Source: Actinomycetes bacterium (lineage in GTDB: Bacteria > Actinomycetota > Acidimicrobiia > Acidimicrobiales > SZUA-35). Taken from it: a stretch of DNA of 56,119 bases. Under the pieces are notes generated by a model. That model made no database searches. It had not been told where the DNA came from and saw nothing but the letters and a program-made list of their open reading frames with translations. Positions 16,201 to 23,561 of this stretch are shown here, one piece after another; positions within the stretch are counted from its first letter, which is position 1, and each line of letters opens with the position of its first letter. The position numbers and the translations under genes were made by a program. The stretch is taken from assembly GCA_024280015.1 (NCBI GenBank), contig JAJRQY010000066.1, forward strand, positions 1-56,119. The letters run 5' to 3'.

Positions 16201-17925
16201 AGTTTCGAAGGGTAGGTCCGGTGCGGGAGCAACCGCTGACTCAGCCCGGTCAGTGGATACTGCTACCACGACAGGAGTACGGCCATCTTGTTCAACGGTC
16301 CAGAACCCGATCCGGTCCGCTGTTGGATAACTGGAACCGGGAGGGACAGTTTCTGACGTCCCAGCCGGGGAGGTGATGACCGCAGTCAGGCGAGGATCCA
16401 GCGGCAGGTCAGCGCCGACGGTCAAGCGAGCCGGAGGGTTGACCAGGCCGGTCAGGTCGGCCAAAGCCCGATCCAACAAGAGAGGGAAGGCCGCTTCCAA
16501 GGGCAGGGTTGACTGATCCAAGGCGAAGGACAGATAGGTCATGGGCCCAAATCCCTGGACGGGATCGGCGGGGACGGTGACCAGCAGGGGTGCGCCTTCG
16601 GCTCCGAGCACCACCTGGGCTCCATCGGGTACGGTCACTCGCTGGGCCTCTGCCACCTGGACCGCGGACAGGTCCAGACCACGGATCAGGCCAACATCGG
16701 ACCGAACCAGGGTGAGCACCGGTCGTTCGACGGTTCCGCCATTGCTCCCGACCAAAGTTATCCCGCGTGCCCCGCTCGGGGGTGCGATAGCAAGCAGGGG
16801 CAGATCAGAGCCGACGGCAGCGTCTTCTATCGATGCTGGCACGGCCACCCGGTCAGCGATCACCACATCAATGGTGGCGTCGATCGTGTCGGGGAAGCTG
16901 TTCAGGTGTTGCACCGTGACCCCGGCCATGGCACCGAGGCCAGCATCAAGGAAGGCGTTGTCGGGGCCAACAACCAGCACATCAATGCCGGGTCGTTGGG
17001 GCACGATGGCGATGGCCCGATTATCCAAGGACAAGACGTCTTCGCCCTCCAGGAAGGCTTCGACCCGCTCTCCGGGAGGAACAGAAACGGCGAGGTTGAG
17101 CACTCCACCGGCTTCCAGGTCCACCTGGCGACGCTCAACGGTTACCCCGTCAACATCGAAGCGGATCTCTTGGCTGGATGCGGGACCACCGAAGTGGGCG
17201 ACCGTGGCTCGCACCAGCAGTCCGTCGGTGGCTGGTTCGACCGAAAGCTGGGTGATACCCCGATTGGTAGCCGAGCTGCCAACCGGCTCGTACTGGGTTC
17301 CTAGCGGGGCAGCCCGCAGATCAGCGGCACTCACTCCACCATCGGAGATGAACACCACCCGGCTCTCAACATCAACGGTGTCCAGACCAGCAGATAAGGC
17401 GAAGGCGCCGGCGAAGTCACCGGGTCCATCACTGGCTTCGAGGCCACCCAAGGCATCGACAAACGCCCCCTCATCAGCCGAGTGGGTGAGCACGGCACGG
17501 GCGTTGGCCCCGGCTAGAACAACACTGACGTCACCACCAACCGGGACCTGCTGTCGCAGTTCGGTCGCCCGGTCGATTGCTTGATCAAACCGACTGGGTT
17601 GTCCATCCAATGATTGCATGGACGCAGATCCGTCGATGACGAACACGGTGTGCTCGCTGAGCAGGGCCTCGGTTTCCTGCACCGGCCGAGCCATCAGCAG
17701 GCCAAACAAGAGTGCGGTCAGGACCTGGGCGGCCAGGAGCCAGCTGGGTATCAGCTTCTGCCAGGGGCTGGCGGCGGTGACTGGTCTGGCGACCTTGCGC
17801 CATAAGAAGATGGCCGATACCGACTGCTGGATGCGCCGAGGCCGCAGGATGTGCATGGCAATGATGGGGATGGCCAAGAGGCCCCAGAGGAGCCCCAGTG
17901 GATTGGCTAGTCCCCAGCCATTCAT
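13240..17925 (-). CDS. Giant membrane protein with BatA-type head and three vWA domains
   Basis: The 1561-aa protein starts with a BatA/aerotolerance N-terminal membrane region (residues 1-80), followed by vWA 1 with VFVIDGSASM (MIDAS near 98-102). Further TM helices near 575-595 and 607-640 precede vWA 2 (VFLVDVSDSMG, near 655-662) and vWA 3 (MIDTSGSMG, near 1000-1008). An extracellular beta-rich region, a final TM (about 1430-1450) and a Pro/Lys-rich basic tail follow. It looks like two usually separate proteins joined, a BatA-like one and a vWA/amidotransferase-like one. vWA domains with intact MIDAS bind metal and partner proteins and are typical clients of MoxR ATPases. The start overlaps the DUF58 gene stop. 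Confidence 0.85.
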   Translation of the reverse strand: MNGWGLANPLGLLWGLLAIPIIAMHILRPRRIQQSVSAIFLWRKVARPVTAASPWQKLIPSWLLAAQVLTALLFGLLMARPVQETEALLSEHTVFVIDGSASMQSLDGQPSRFDQAIDRATELRQQVPVGGDVSVVLAGANARAVLTHSADEGAFVDALGGLEASDGPGDFAGAFALSAGLDTVDVESRVVFISDGGVSAADLRAAPLGTQYEPVGSSATNRGITQLSVEPATDGLLVRATVAHFGGPASSQEIRFDVDGVTVERRQVDLEAGGVLNLAVSVPPGERVEAFLEGEDVLSLDNRAIAIVPQRPGIDVLVVGPDNAFLDAGLGAMAGVTVQHLNSFPDTIDATIDVVIADRVAVPASIEDAAVGSDLPLLAIAPPSGARGITLVGSNGGTVERPVLTLVRSDVGLIRGLDLSAVQVAEAQRVTVPDGAQVVLGAEGAPLLVTVPADPVQGFGPMTYLSFALDQSTLPLEAAFPLLLDRALADLTGLVNPPARLTVGADLPLDPRLTAVITSPAGTSETVPPGSSYPTADRIGFWTVEQDGRTPVVVAVSTDRAESAVAPAPDLPFETGFIEAGRKDTRGERPWLVPVLLILLALLVLEWMLARRRVGVAPRQWQLATALRLLIGLAIIIALLSPTLKRPANDVATVFLVDVSDSMGFAGRTQAVDVVRQALEDQPEGSVAGVVAFGSDARLDALVDSQIGFTGVSVQIDPSATDLASALRLGAAALPADSRRRLVLISDGRATTGDVARETERLEDEQIPVDVLVIHPPLGNDASVAGVEAPSLARAGEKLAIKVRVEVESAGSGVVTLRREGELVGQQTVQLEAGENVVTFSDVATTEGVLRYQADVQVLGDEVSANDVGYAAVPVVGAETVLVVDGGSGTSSSEAAGLVSDLEAAGMTVESVRVDRIPPIDELTRYASIVLVNVDRRDMSDGQVQALTGAVRDLGRGMVVIGGSHTYALGGYRDSDLEELLPVISEITDPLRRQTVAEVLMIDTSGSMGACHCDEEGQNGLGGGNRIDGGVSKTAIARNASARAIAALEATDEVGVLSVNASDKWVLDLQASPSQADIDTGLSQLNPDGPTFVDTGLLTAAEALRKSDANLKHIIFFSDGFTEPRWLTLLAEQAADLFAEGITVSVVATGEGAAKDLKPIAEAGGGRFYPGRNLDEIPELIAEEAVVASRNFVTEGEFFPLVARSGAASQVLTESPALLGYVATTARPTARVELRIGPDEDPLLASWQTGLGRVTAWTSDGGARWAAPWNGWDQSPDFWAAVVKDTFPVVGDGAGLQAQIVNGELQLRLESATEFDGDASAVVRVATPDGESKEIILERLDGSTFAASTPVGEAGTYAVGAKVSSGDEVSWSGIGLATRSYPAEYATRPVGVDPLTRIADQTGGRVDPEPAEMFAELGTVAGVKRFDLSPWLFWFAMLAWPLAVALSRLSWRRGLVAQGAAVATTTVGELKRRLPKMSEPKLRGSLPSSVPETVIEPVRPRQAVPTGPPTAKPPTTPGPTSADAFKPKASKPRAQGPANDGAEDDDGSTVNQLLARKRKRR

Positions 17926-18797
17926 CGAATGATTCCTGCTGTTCGGGCCGGGCCAAGCACGGTGCTTTCCAGATCGTCGGTGGTGAGAACTCGCAGGTAG
18001 GAGCCGCCTCGGGAGCGAACCCGGTCGGCGACATCGTCGGCCCAGCGATGGGCCAGTTCGCGATAGTCCTCCAACGCTGAGGCTGACAGGGACACTTCGA
18101 GCTTGGCTCCAGTTTCGTCGTCAATCAGTTCGAGGTCACCGGTTAGTGGAGGATGTCCGGCCGAGGGATCGAGGTCGGTTGGATCCAACACATGGACGAC
18201 CACAAAGTCGCCGCGCCGAGCGGGCAGACGATCAAGACCTGCCTCCCAGTCCGCCGTCAACAGGTCCGACAGGACGACGGTCAAACCCGCTGGTCCGGGC
18301 TGGTTGAGGACCATGCTCGTCGCCTGGGTGAACGGGGTCTCTCCCCCGGCTTGGAGGCCCGATAGGTGGTTGAACAGGGTGGCCGTCGCGGTTCGTCCCC
18401 GGTAGCGGGGACCTGGCTGGTTCACCGGGAAGGTGTGCACAGTCACAATGTCGCGCCGAATCAGGGCAGAGAACCCTAAGGCTCCGGCAATCTCGGCCGC
18501 CCGCTTGAGTTTGGGTCCGGCCATGGAGCCGCTGGTATCAACCAGGAGTCGAAGCGTCAGATCGTCTTCGGCGTCATACAGGCGGACCAGAAGCTTGTCC
18601 AAACGGGCCAAGGCGTTGAGGTCCAGTCGTCGCAAGTCATCCCCCGGGTAATAGTCGCGGAAGTCAGCGAAGTCGAGAGAGGAGCCGTGGCGAGGTGAGC
18701 GATGCTCGCCCGAAAGACCGCCAGCCAGACGGCGACGAGTACGCAGTTGGAGGCGCTCCAATCGGGCCAGTAGGCGGGCCGGTAGAAGTTCGCTCAC
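17922..18797 (-). CDS. DUF58 domain protein
   Basis: This 291-aa soluble protein carries the DUF58 signature: GSSLDFADFRDYYPGDDLRR, then LARLDKLLVRLYDAEDDLTL, then a vWA-like MIDAS LLVDTSGSM. DUF58 proteins are regularly encoded beside MoxR ATPases and membrane vWA proteins. Here the start overlaps the moxR stop (GTGA/ATGA type overlap) and the stop overlaps the start of the giant vWA protein, so the three are one transcription unit and probably one complex. Confidence 0.92.
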   Translation of the reverse strand: MSELLPARLLARLERLQLRTRRRLAGGLSGEHRSPRHGSSLDFADFRDYYPGDDLRRLDLNALARLDKLLVRLYDAEDDLTLRLLVDTSGSMAGPKLKRAAEIAGALGFSALIRRDIVTVHTFPVNQPGPRYRGRTATATLFNHLSGLQAGGETPFTQATSMVLNQPGPAGLTVVLSDLLTADWEAGLDRLPARRGDFVVVHVLDPTDLDPSAGHPPLTGDLELIDDETGAKLEVSLSASALEDYRELAHRWADDVADRVRSRGGSYLRVLTTDDLESTVLGPARTAGIIR

Positions 18798-19789
18798 GGA
18801 GCGCCCCGGATACCCGAGGTCGGCTCACCAACGGTGTCCAACACCGTGGCCACCAGATCATCGGCAGTCCGGCCATCAGCAGTGGCTTCATAACCAACGA
18901 CCAGGCGGTGACGCATGGCGGCAATGGCAACACTTCGCACATCCTCAATGGAAACCGATGGCCTGCCGTCCATAATTGCCCGCGCCTTGCCCGCCAAGAT
19001 CATGGACTGCACACCACGCGGTGAAGCACCGAAACGCACATACTTCTGGACTGCCTCGGGGGCGGTCTCCTGCTCAGGGTGAGTGGCGATGACCAGGTCA
19101 ACCGCATGGCGAGTCACGTGGTCGGGAACCGGAACCTCGCGGGTGAGGGCAATCATGTCTCGCAGGGTGTCGCCGTCACATACCGGGCTGGCTTCCGGAC
19201 TGACGACGCTGGTCGTGCGCTCGACAATGGCCACCAGTTCATCGGCTGAGGGGAATGGCACGATCGCTTTGAGCAAGAAGCGATCAAGCTGGGCTTCGGG
19301 CAAGGGATAGGTGCCTTCCATCTCCAGCGGGTTCTGGGTGGCCATCACCAGGAACGGTCGGGGCAGCAGACGAGTCTCACCGGCAACAGTGACGGCCCGT
19401 TCCTGCATCGCTTCCAGCATGGCTGCCTGGGTCTTGGGGGTTGCCCGGTTGACCTCATCGGCTAGGACCAGATTGGACATGATGGGCCCTGGGTTGAACC
19501 GCAACTCTCGCTCTCCTTCGGCCGACTGATGCAGGATCTGGGTGCCGACAATGTCGGCTGGCATCAGGTCAGGGGTGAATTGGATACGCGACCAGGGGAT
19601 GTCCACCGTGTCGGCCAGGGTCTTGAGCAGCATGGTCTTGCCCAAACCGGGCACGCCTTCCAGCAGGACATGTCCTTCGGCCAGCAGGCAGATCAGGACT
19701 TCGGAGATGAGTTGTCGCTGTCCAACAATGACCTTGCCGATCTCGTTGGTGATGGCTTCGGCCCGTTGTGCGCATTCTTCGGGAGTCAT
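18794..19789 (-). CDS. MoxR-type AAA+ ATPase
   Basis: The 331-aa protein from ATG 19789 has Walker A GVPGLGKT (45-52), Walker B LVLADEVNRA, sensor I ATQNP and the MoxR helix-2 region EGTYPLPEAQLDRFLL. MoxR ATPases act as chaperones that remodel or insert metal into vWA proteins. The reading frame continues open far upstream into the low-complexity gene, but homology and a plausible start place the N-terminus here. It is followed by overlapping DUF58 and vWA genes. Confidence 0.93.
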   Translation of the reverse strand: MTPEECAQRAEAITNEIGKVIVGQRQLISEVLICLLAEGHVLLEGVPGLGKTMLLKTLADTVDIPWSRIQFTPDLMPADIVGTQILHQSAEGERELRFNPGPIMSNLVLADEVNRATPKTQAAMLEAMQERAVTVAGETRLLPRPFLVMATQNPLEMEGTYPLPEAQLDRFLLKAIVPFPSADELVAIVERTTSVVSPEASPVCDGDTLRDMIALTREVPVPDHVTRHAVDLVIATHPEQETAPEAVQKYVRFGASPRGVQSMILAGKARAIMDGRPSVSIEDVRSVAIAAMRHRLVVGYEATADGRTADDLVATVLDTVGEPTSGIRGAP

Positions 19790-19820
19790 GAGGCTTCTTT
19801 CTGAAAGACTTGATACTGAC

Positions 19821-19888
19821 GGCTTGTTGCTGGGAATGGCTTGTTGCTGGGAATGGCTTGTTGCTAGGAATGGCTTATTGCGGGGAAT
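19821..19888. repeat. Four 17-bp tandem repeats upstream of moxR
   Basis: Units of GGCTTGTTGCTGGGAAT start at 19821, 19838, 19855 and 19872. The first two are identical, the third differs by one base and the fourth by two. The array fills most of the 130-bp gap between the coiled-coil protein and moxR, where the ribosome binding or promoter region of moxR would lie. Confidence 0.9.
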
Positions 19889-19919
19889 GCTGAAGTACTC
19901 GTTGCGGGGTGAGTGGGCC

Positions 19920-21527
19920 CTACCGGGTGAGCAGGTCGAAATAGTCGCCAACCAGTTCGACCTGACTGGGGGCCAGCTGACCCCGCTCGGCGGTCGCTGT
20001 TGCGCGGGTGGCATAGTCATCAACGATCTCTGACAGGGGGACTCGAACAGGGCCGGCGGTTGTTGGTCCGTCACCCTTGCCAACAACTTCACCCGGGGCA
20101 CCACTGGCGTCACCACCAAGGTCCACTTCATCGCCTGGGTTGAGTGAGAGGGGGTCAACAATGGTTTGGGTTCCTGGGTCAATTCGAGGTTGATCGGTTC
20201 CACCAGGAGTTCCGACACCTCCCTGTCCCGAACCGGTACCACCGCTGGCTCCTCCAACCTGACCCTGGGCACCGTCACCGCCACCCTGTCCGCCACTTCC
20301 CGCACCTTGGCCTTGGCCTTGGCCTTGACCTTCACCTTCGCCCTGACCCTGACCCTGACCTTCGCCCTCGCCCTGACCTTCGCCTTCACCCTGGCCTTCG
20401 CCCTCGCCCTCGCCCTGACCTTCGCCTTCACCCTCGCCCTGGCCTTCGCCTTCACCCTGACCGGTGCCCTTTTTCACATCGCCTTCGGCCCCAGCCACCG
20501 CGTCAAGAGCTTGATCGGTCGCTTCGCCAGCAGCGAGGGATTCTTGCCCATCGGCCTGAGCCTGAGCAGCGTCGCCAAGGGCCGCCTGGGCCCCAGCAAT
20601 GTCGCCAGCTTGCAAAGCTGCTGCCGCCTCACTTAAGGCGGCGGCAGCCGCCGGATTGCCTGCCGCCTGAGTCTCAGCCAGATCTTCCAAGCGATCAGCC
20701 AAGGCCGCCAACTCATCAGCATCAGCTTCGTCCAACGTTTCGGCTAGCTCCGTCAGCTGTTCCTCCGCTGTGCCGCCAGCAGCCAAGGGATTTTCAGCCA
20801 GGTTGCGTTCCAATCCGGTCACCGCGGCCTGACGAGAAGCGAAATCGTCCGGCTTGGATTCCTGCAGTAATTCACGCGCTTCGGCCAAGAGTTCTTCCGC
20901 CGTTGCCAGATCATCAGTCTGGCGCAACTCCTCGGCAATGTCTCGCAGCTCCTCGGCCACGGCTTCGGTTGCCGGATCCTCGGCCAGCACCTCGGCTTGG
21001 TCATCAAGGACTTCGGCGGCATCGTCGATGATGGCCCGAATCTCGGCTTGTTCAGCCCGAATCTCATCCTGTGGATTGGGTCCAAAGGCTAGACCAACCG
21101 CCGCGACTCCAAGCACTCCGGCTACGGCCCAACGACGCCAGCTATCGGGAACAGGAGCGGCCTCCTTCGGCGCTGCTCCCAGCGACAGCTCCTCCGCCCG
21201 TGAACGAATTCGTTCACCAAAGGGACCATCTAGATCCTGGAACTGCAGGGCAGCTCCAAAGGCATCCTTGGTGCCAAGGCCACGATCAGCCGAACGGGCC
21301 ACCAGCGGGATGGGGAGTCGCTGGATCACTCCAAACAAGACAATCCCAACCACAGAGCCAACGACGAGTCCTAGGGCCAACCGCTCCGGCCAGCCGTAAG
21401 GCCGGACAAAGCCAATGACAACGATCAGCAAGGCCGCTCCGGCTACCAGCGGGGCCACCAAGGAGGCAGTGGCCAGAACCCAGATCATCCGCAGCCGCAA
21501 ACGAAGCTGGTGAAGAAAGCCAATCAT
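19920..21527 (-). CDS. Membrane protein with coiled-coil and Gly-Gln-Glu repeat region
   Basis: The 535-aa protein has two N-terminal TM helices (about 15-60), a third near 132-150, a long Glu/Ala-rich helical coiled coil (about 155-345) and a low-complexity stretch of GQGE/GEGE repeats (about 355-420). A Gly-rich linker and a short folded end (VRVPLSEIVDDYATRATATA) follow. Part of the layout resembles large membrane proteins of the DUF4175 kind, but I would not name it. Gene position between the ABC exporter genes and moxR suggests a structural role in the same envelope complex. The antisense strand of the repeat is also open, which is a by-product of the simple sequence. Confidence 0.8.
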   Translation of the reverse strand: MIGFLHQLRLRLRMIWVLATASLVAPLVAGAALLIVVIGFVRPYGWPERLALGLVVGSVVGIVLFGVIQRLPIPLVARSADRGLGTKDAFGAALQFQDLDGPFGERIRSRAEELSLGAAPKEAAPVPDSWRRWAVAGVLGVAAVGLAFGPNPQDEIRAEQAEIRAIIDDAAEVLDDQAEVLAEDPATEAVAEELRDIAEELRQTDDLATAEELLAEARELLQESKPDDFASRQAAVTGLERNLAENPLAAGGTAEEQLTELAETLDEADADELAALADRLEDLAETQAAGNPAAAAALSEAAAALQAGDIAGAQAALGDAAQAQADGQESLAAGEATDQALDAVAGAEGDVKKGTGQGEGEGQGEGEGEGQGEGEGEGQGEGEGQGEGEGQGQGQGEGEGQGQGQGQGAGSGGQGGGDGAQGQVGGASGGTGSGQGGVGTPGGTDQPRIDPGTQTIVDPLSLNPGDEVDLGGDASGAPGEVVGKGDGPTTAGPVRVPLSEIVDDYATRATATAERGQLAPSQVELVGDYFDLLTR

Positions 21528-21540
21528 CGGAACAAAACTC

Positions 21541-21594
21541 CCGTTCTGGCACCGCTACAGCACGCTGGTACATGCTCTGCCGGTGCCAGAACGG
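21541..21594. repeat. REP-like palindrome, copy 1
   Basis: Perfect 14-bp arms CCGTTCTGGCACCG (21541-21554) and CGGTGCCAGAACGG (21581-21594) flank a partly paired inner stem with loop CTGGTA. A second copy of the same element lies at 43524-43578. It sits between the ABC permease and the coiled-coil gene and may act as terminator or processing signal. Confidence 0.85.
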
Positions 21595-21618
21595 CTTGAG
21601 GGTTGGGGTGCGTGTGTG

Positions 21619-22641
21619 TCATGCTGACATGACCGTTCGTGGTGCCTTGAGCTTGCGCACCGCGGCCAACGACATGAGAAGCGAGATAACGGCCAGTGTT
21701 CCCAAGGACCGCACCCACAAGGGGATGCCGGAGAACGCCGGGGCCTGGCGTTGGGGAGCACCAGGAAAACCCTCATCAATAAAGATCGGGTTCCCGAACT
21801 CATCGAACCCCGCAGCACCAACGTCTCCCTCAAAACCTCCGAATTGATCGAACCCGTTCTGGGTCTCAATATAGAAGCGTTTGATCGGGCTGAATGGTCC
21901 ATCGAACTGGCCGGAGATATCACCAGCAGCATCAGCAATGGCGACAAAGGGATTGGCGTAGAGCGGCCAGAACGGAGGGTTGTCGACGAACTGGCCTCGG
22001 CTCTGTTGAACAACGCCGACGGTCACCATGGCAATCAGGGTGCCAACCGTCAGGGCGGCAACCAGGGCATAAGCCATGAGGGTGGCAATCTGGGTTCGCT
22101 TGAAGATGGCCGAGCAAGCAACCCCCATCACCGCCAGAAGGAACCCGAGGATGAGCAGGCTGAGGAGGGACAGAAGCACCTGGGTAAGGGAGATTCCGCC
22201 AACCAGGTAAGGAACCGCCATGACTGGGACGGTGGCCACAATCAGCAACAGGATGAAGCTGCTGGAGGACAACACCGTGCCCATGAAGATACCCCACGGA
22301 CCAATCATGGTGACCTGCAGCGGCACCAGGGTTTGGCGATCTCGCTCCCCCGAAATGGCACCCGCGCTAATGCCGGGAACGATGAGCAACAAGATGCCAA
22401 GCTCGGCCGCCAACACCCACTCGAACATCTTGCGGCCAACCCCATTGGTGAGGGCCTGAACCGGGTTGAAGTTGAACTCATTGGTAGCCGTACTGGCCTC
22501 GTAGACCAGAAGTGAAACAAGCACCATCACGGTCAAGAAGATGGTGAGCACAACAACCGAACGCCGTGAACGGCTTCGCTGGCGAAGCTCGATGTCCAGG
22601 ACCGGGTTGATGGCTTGCAGGCTAGGAAGACGAATACTCAC
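21619..22641 (-). CDS. ABC-2 type transporter permease
   Basis: The 340-aa protein has about six TM helices. After a cytoplasmic start (LDIELRQRSRSRRSVVVL) comes TM1, an extracytoplasmic loop and the GISAGAISGERDRQTLVPLQ segment typical of ABC-2 permeases just before the coupling region. The start overlaps the stop of the ATPase gene by 4 nt. A second external loop (FFI-type, Phe/Gly-rich near residues 250-300) is unusual. With the upstream ATPase it forms an exporter; the substrate is unknown. Confidence 0.88.
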   Translation of the reverse strand: MSIRLPSLQAINPVLDIELRQRSRSRRSVVVLTIFLTVMVLVSLLVYEASTATNEFNFNPVQALTNGVGRKMFEWVLAAELGILLLIVPGISAGAISGERDRQTLVPLQVTMIGPWGIFMGTVLSSSSFILLLIVATVPVMAVPYLVGGISLTQVLLSLLSLLILGFLLAVMGVACSAIFKRTQIATLMAYALVAALTVGTLIAMVTVGVVQQSRGQFVDNPPFWPLYANPFVAIADAAGDISGQFDGPFSPIKRFYIETQNGFDQFGGFEGDVGAAGFDEFGNPIFIDEGFPGAPQRQAPAFSGIPLWVRSLGTLAVISLLMSLAAVRKLKAPRTVMSA

Positions 22642-23561
22642 TGGACTATGCCTTCGGTAATCCTCAAAAAGAGGTCTTCCAGGTCGTGGACAGCAACGGT
22701 GAATTCGGCAATGTCTCGACCCTCATCGATCAAACGACGCAAGAGTGCGGCCTGCTCGATCTCGTCAGCCACCGGATACTCCACCGTCTCGCCTCCGACG
22801 AAGGTCACGACCGCACGACGAGTTCCCCCGAGACGATCCAGGATGTCCTGGGGCGCCCCCGAGGTCAGCAACTGGCCAGCCTCAATCACCGCAATATGGC
22901 TACACATCTGTTGGAGCTCAACCAGGATGTGGGAGCTGATCAGGATGGTCTTGCCCATGTCTTGCAGCTCGGACAACAGGTCTCGGAACTCGATTCGAGC
23001 TCGTGGATCCAGTCCCGATGCTGGTTCATCCAGGATGAGCAGGTCTGGGTCATGAACCAGGGAGCGAGCCAAGGACAGACGCTGCTTCATGCCGCGGCTG
23101 AGACCATCGACCATGGCGTCACGCTTGACGTCCAAATCGACCAGTTCAAGCAGGCCCGAAACCAGGTCGGCGTGTTCGTTTCGAGGCAGGCCGTATGCCG
23201 CGGCGTGGAACTCCAGATACTCATCCACTCGAAGCCGCTCGTACACGCCCATCACATCAGGCATGTAGCCCATCTTGGCGCGGACCTTCTTAGCCTCGGT
23301 GATTGGATTCTGTCCACAAACTGAGACTGTCCCCGACGTTGGGATCAACAAGGAGGCAAAGATAGAAAAGGCCGTTGACTTGCCTGCCCCGTTTGGCCCA
23401 ATGAATCCGAAGACCGACCCACGTGGGACGTCAAGATCCAGCCGGTCAAGGGCCGTCAACTGGCCGTACTTCTTGGTCAAGCCACGGGCAGAAATAATGG
23501 CGTCCGGGTCCAGTTGGGAGGGCGGAGCTGGTGGAGGCGGGCTGACTTGAACATCAACCAT
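22638..23561 (-). CDS. ABC transporter ATP-binding protein, ABC-2 exporter type
   Basis: The 307-aa ATPase has Walker A GPNGAGKST, the signature LSRGMKQRLSLARSLVHDP and Walker B LLILDEPASGLDP, with a C-terminal domain common in exporters of the CcmA/NatA group. It overlaps its neighbours on both sides (23554-23561 upstream, 22638-22641 downstream), so the membrane protein, ATPase and permease are coupled. Confidence 0.93.
   Translation of the reverse strand: MVDVQVSPPPPAPPSQLDPDAIISARGLTKKYGQLTALDRLDLDVPRGSVFGFIGPNGAGKSTAFSIFASLLIPTSGTVSVCGQNPITEAKKVRAKMGYMPDVMGVYERLRVDEYLEFHAAAYGLPRNEHADLVSGLLELVDLDVKRDAMVDGLSRGMKQRLSLARSLVHDPDLLILDEPASGLDPRARIEFRDLLSELQDMGKTILISSHILVELQQMCSHIAVIEAGQLLTSGAPQDILDRLGGTRRAVVTFVGGETVEYPVADEIEQAALLRRLIDEGRDIAEFTVAVHDLEDLFLRITEGIVQ

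Noticed and set aside
16541-17584. 347-aa plus-strand frame inside the giant vWA gene
   Set aside because: Ser/Thr/Pro/Arg-rich composition without a family-like pattern, and it lies opposite a clear vWA coding region.
19790-20455. Upstream extension of the MoxR frame (553 aa in total) with a KAKARVKAK-type basic repeat
   Set aside because: It overlaps the GQGE-coding region of the neighbouring gene and the 17-bp tandem array. It has no start signal, and MoxR homology begins at ATG 19789.
20144-21031. Long plus-strand frames opposite the coiled-coil gene
   Set aside because: Arg/Pro/His-rich and LALALTF-type sequence is the expected shadow of repeated GAG/GGC codons on the other strand.
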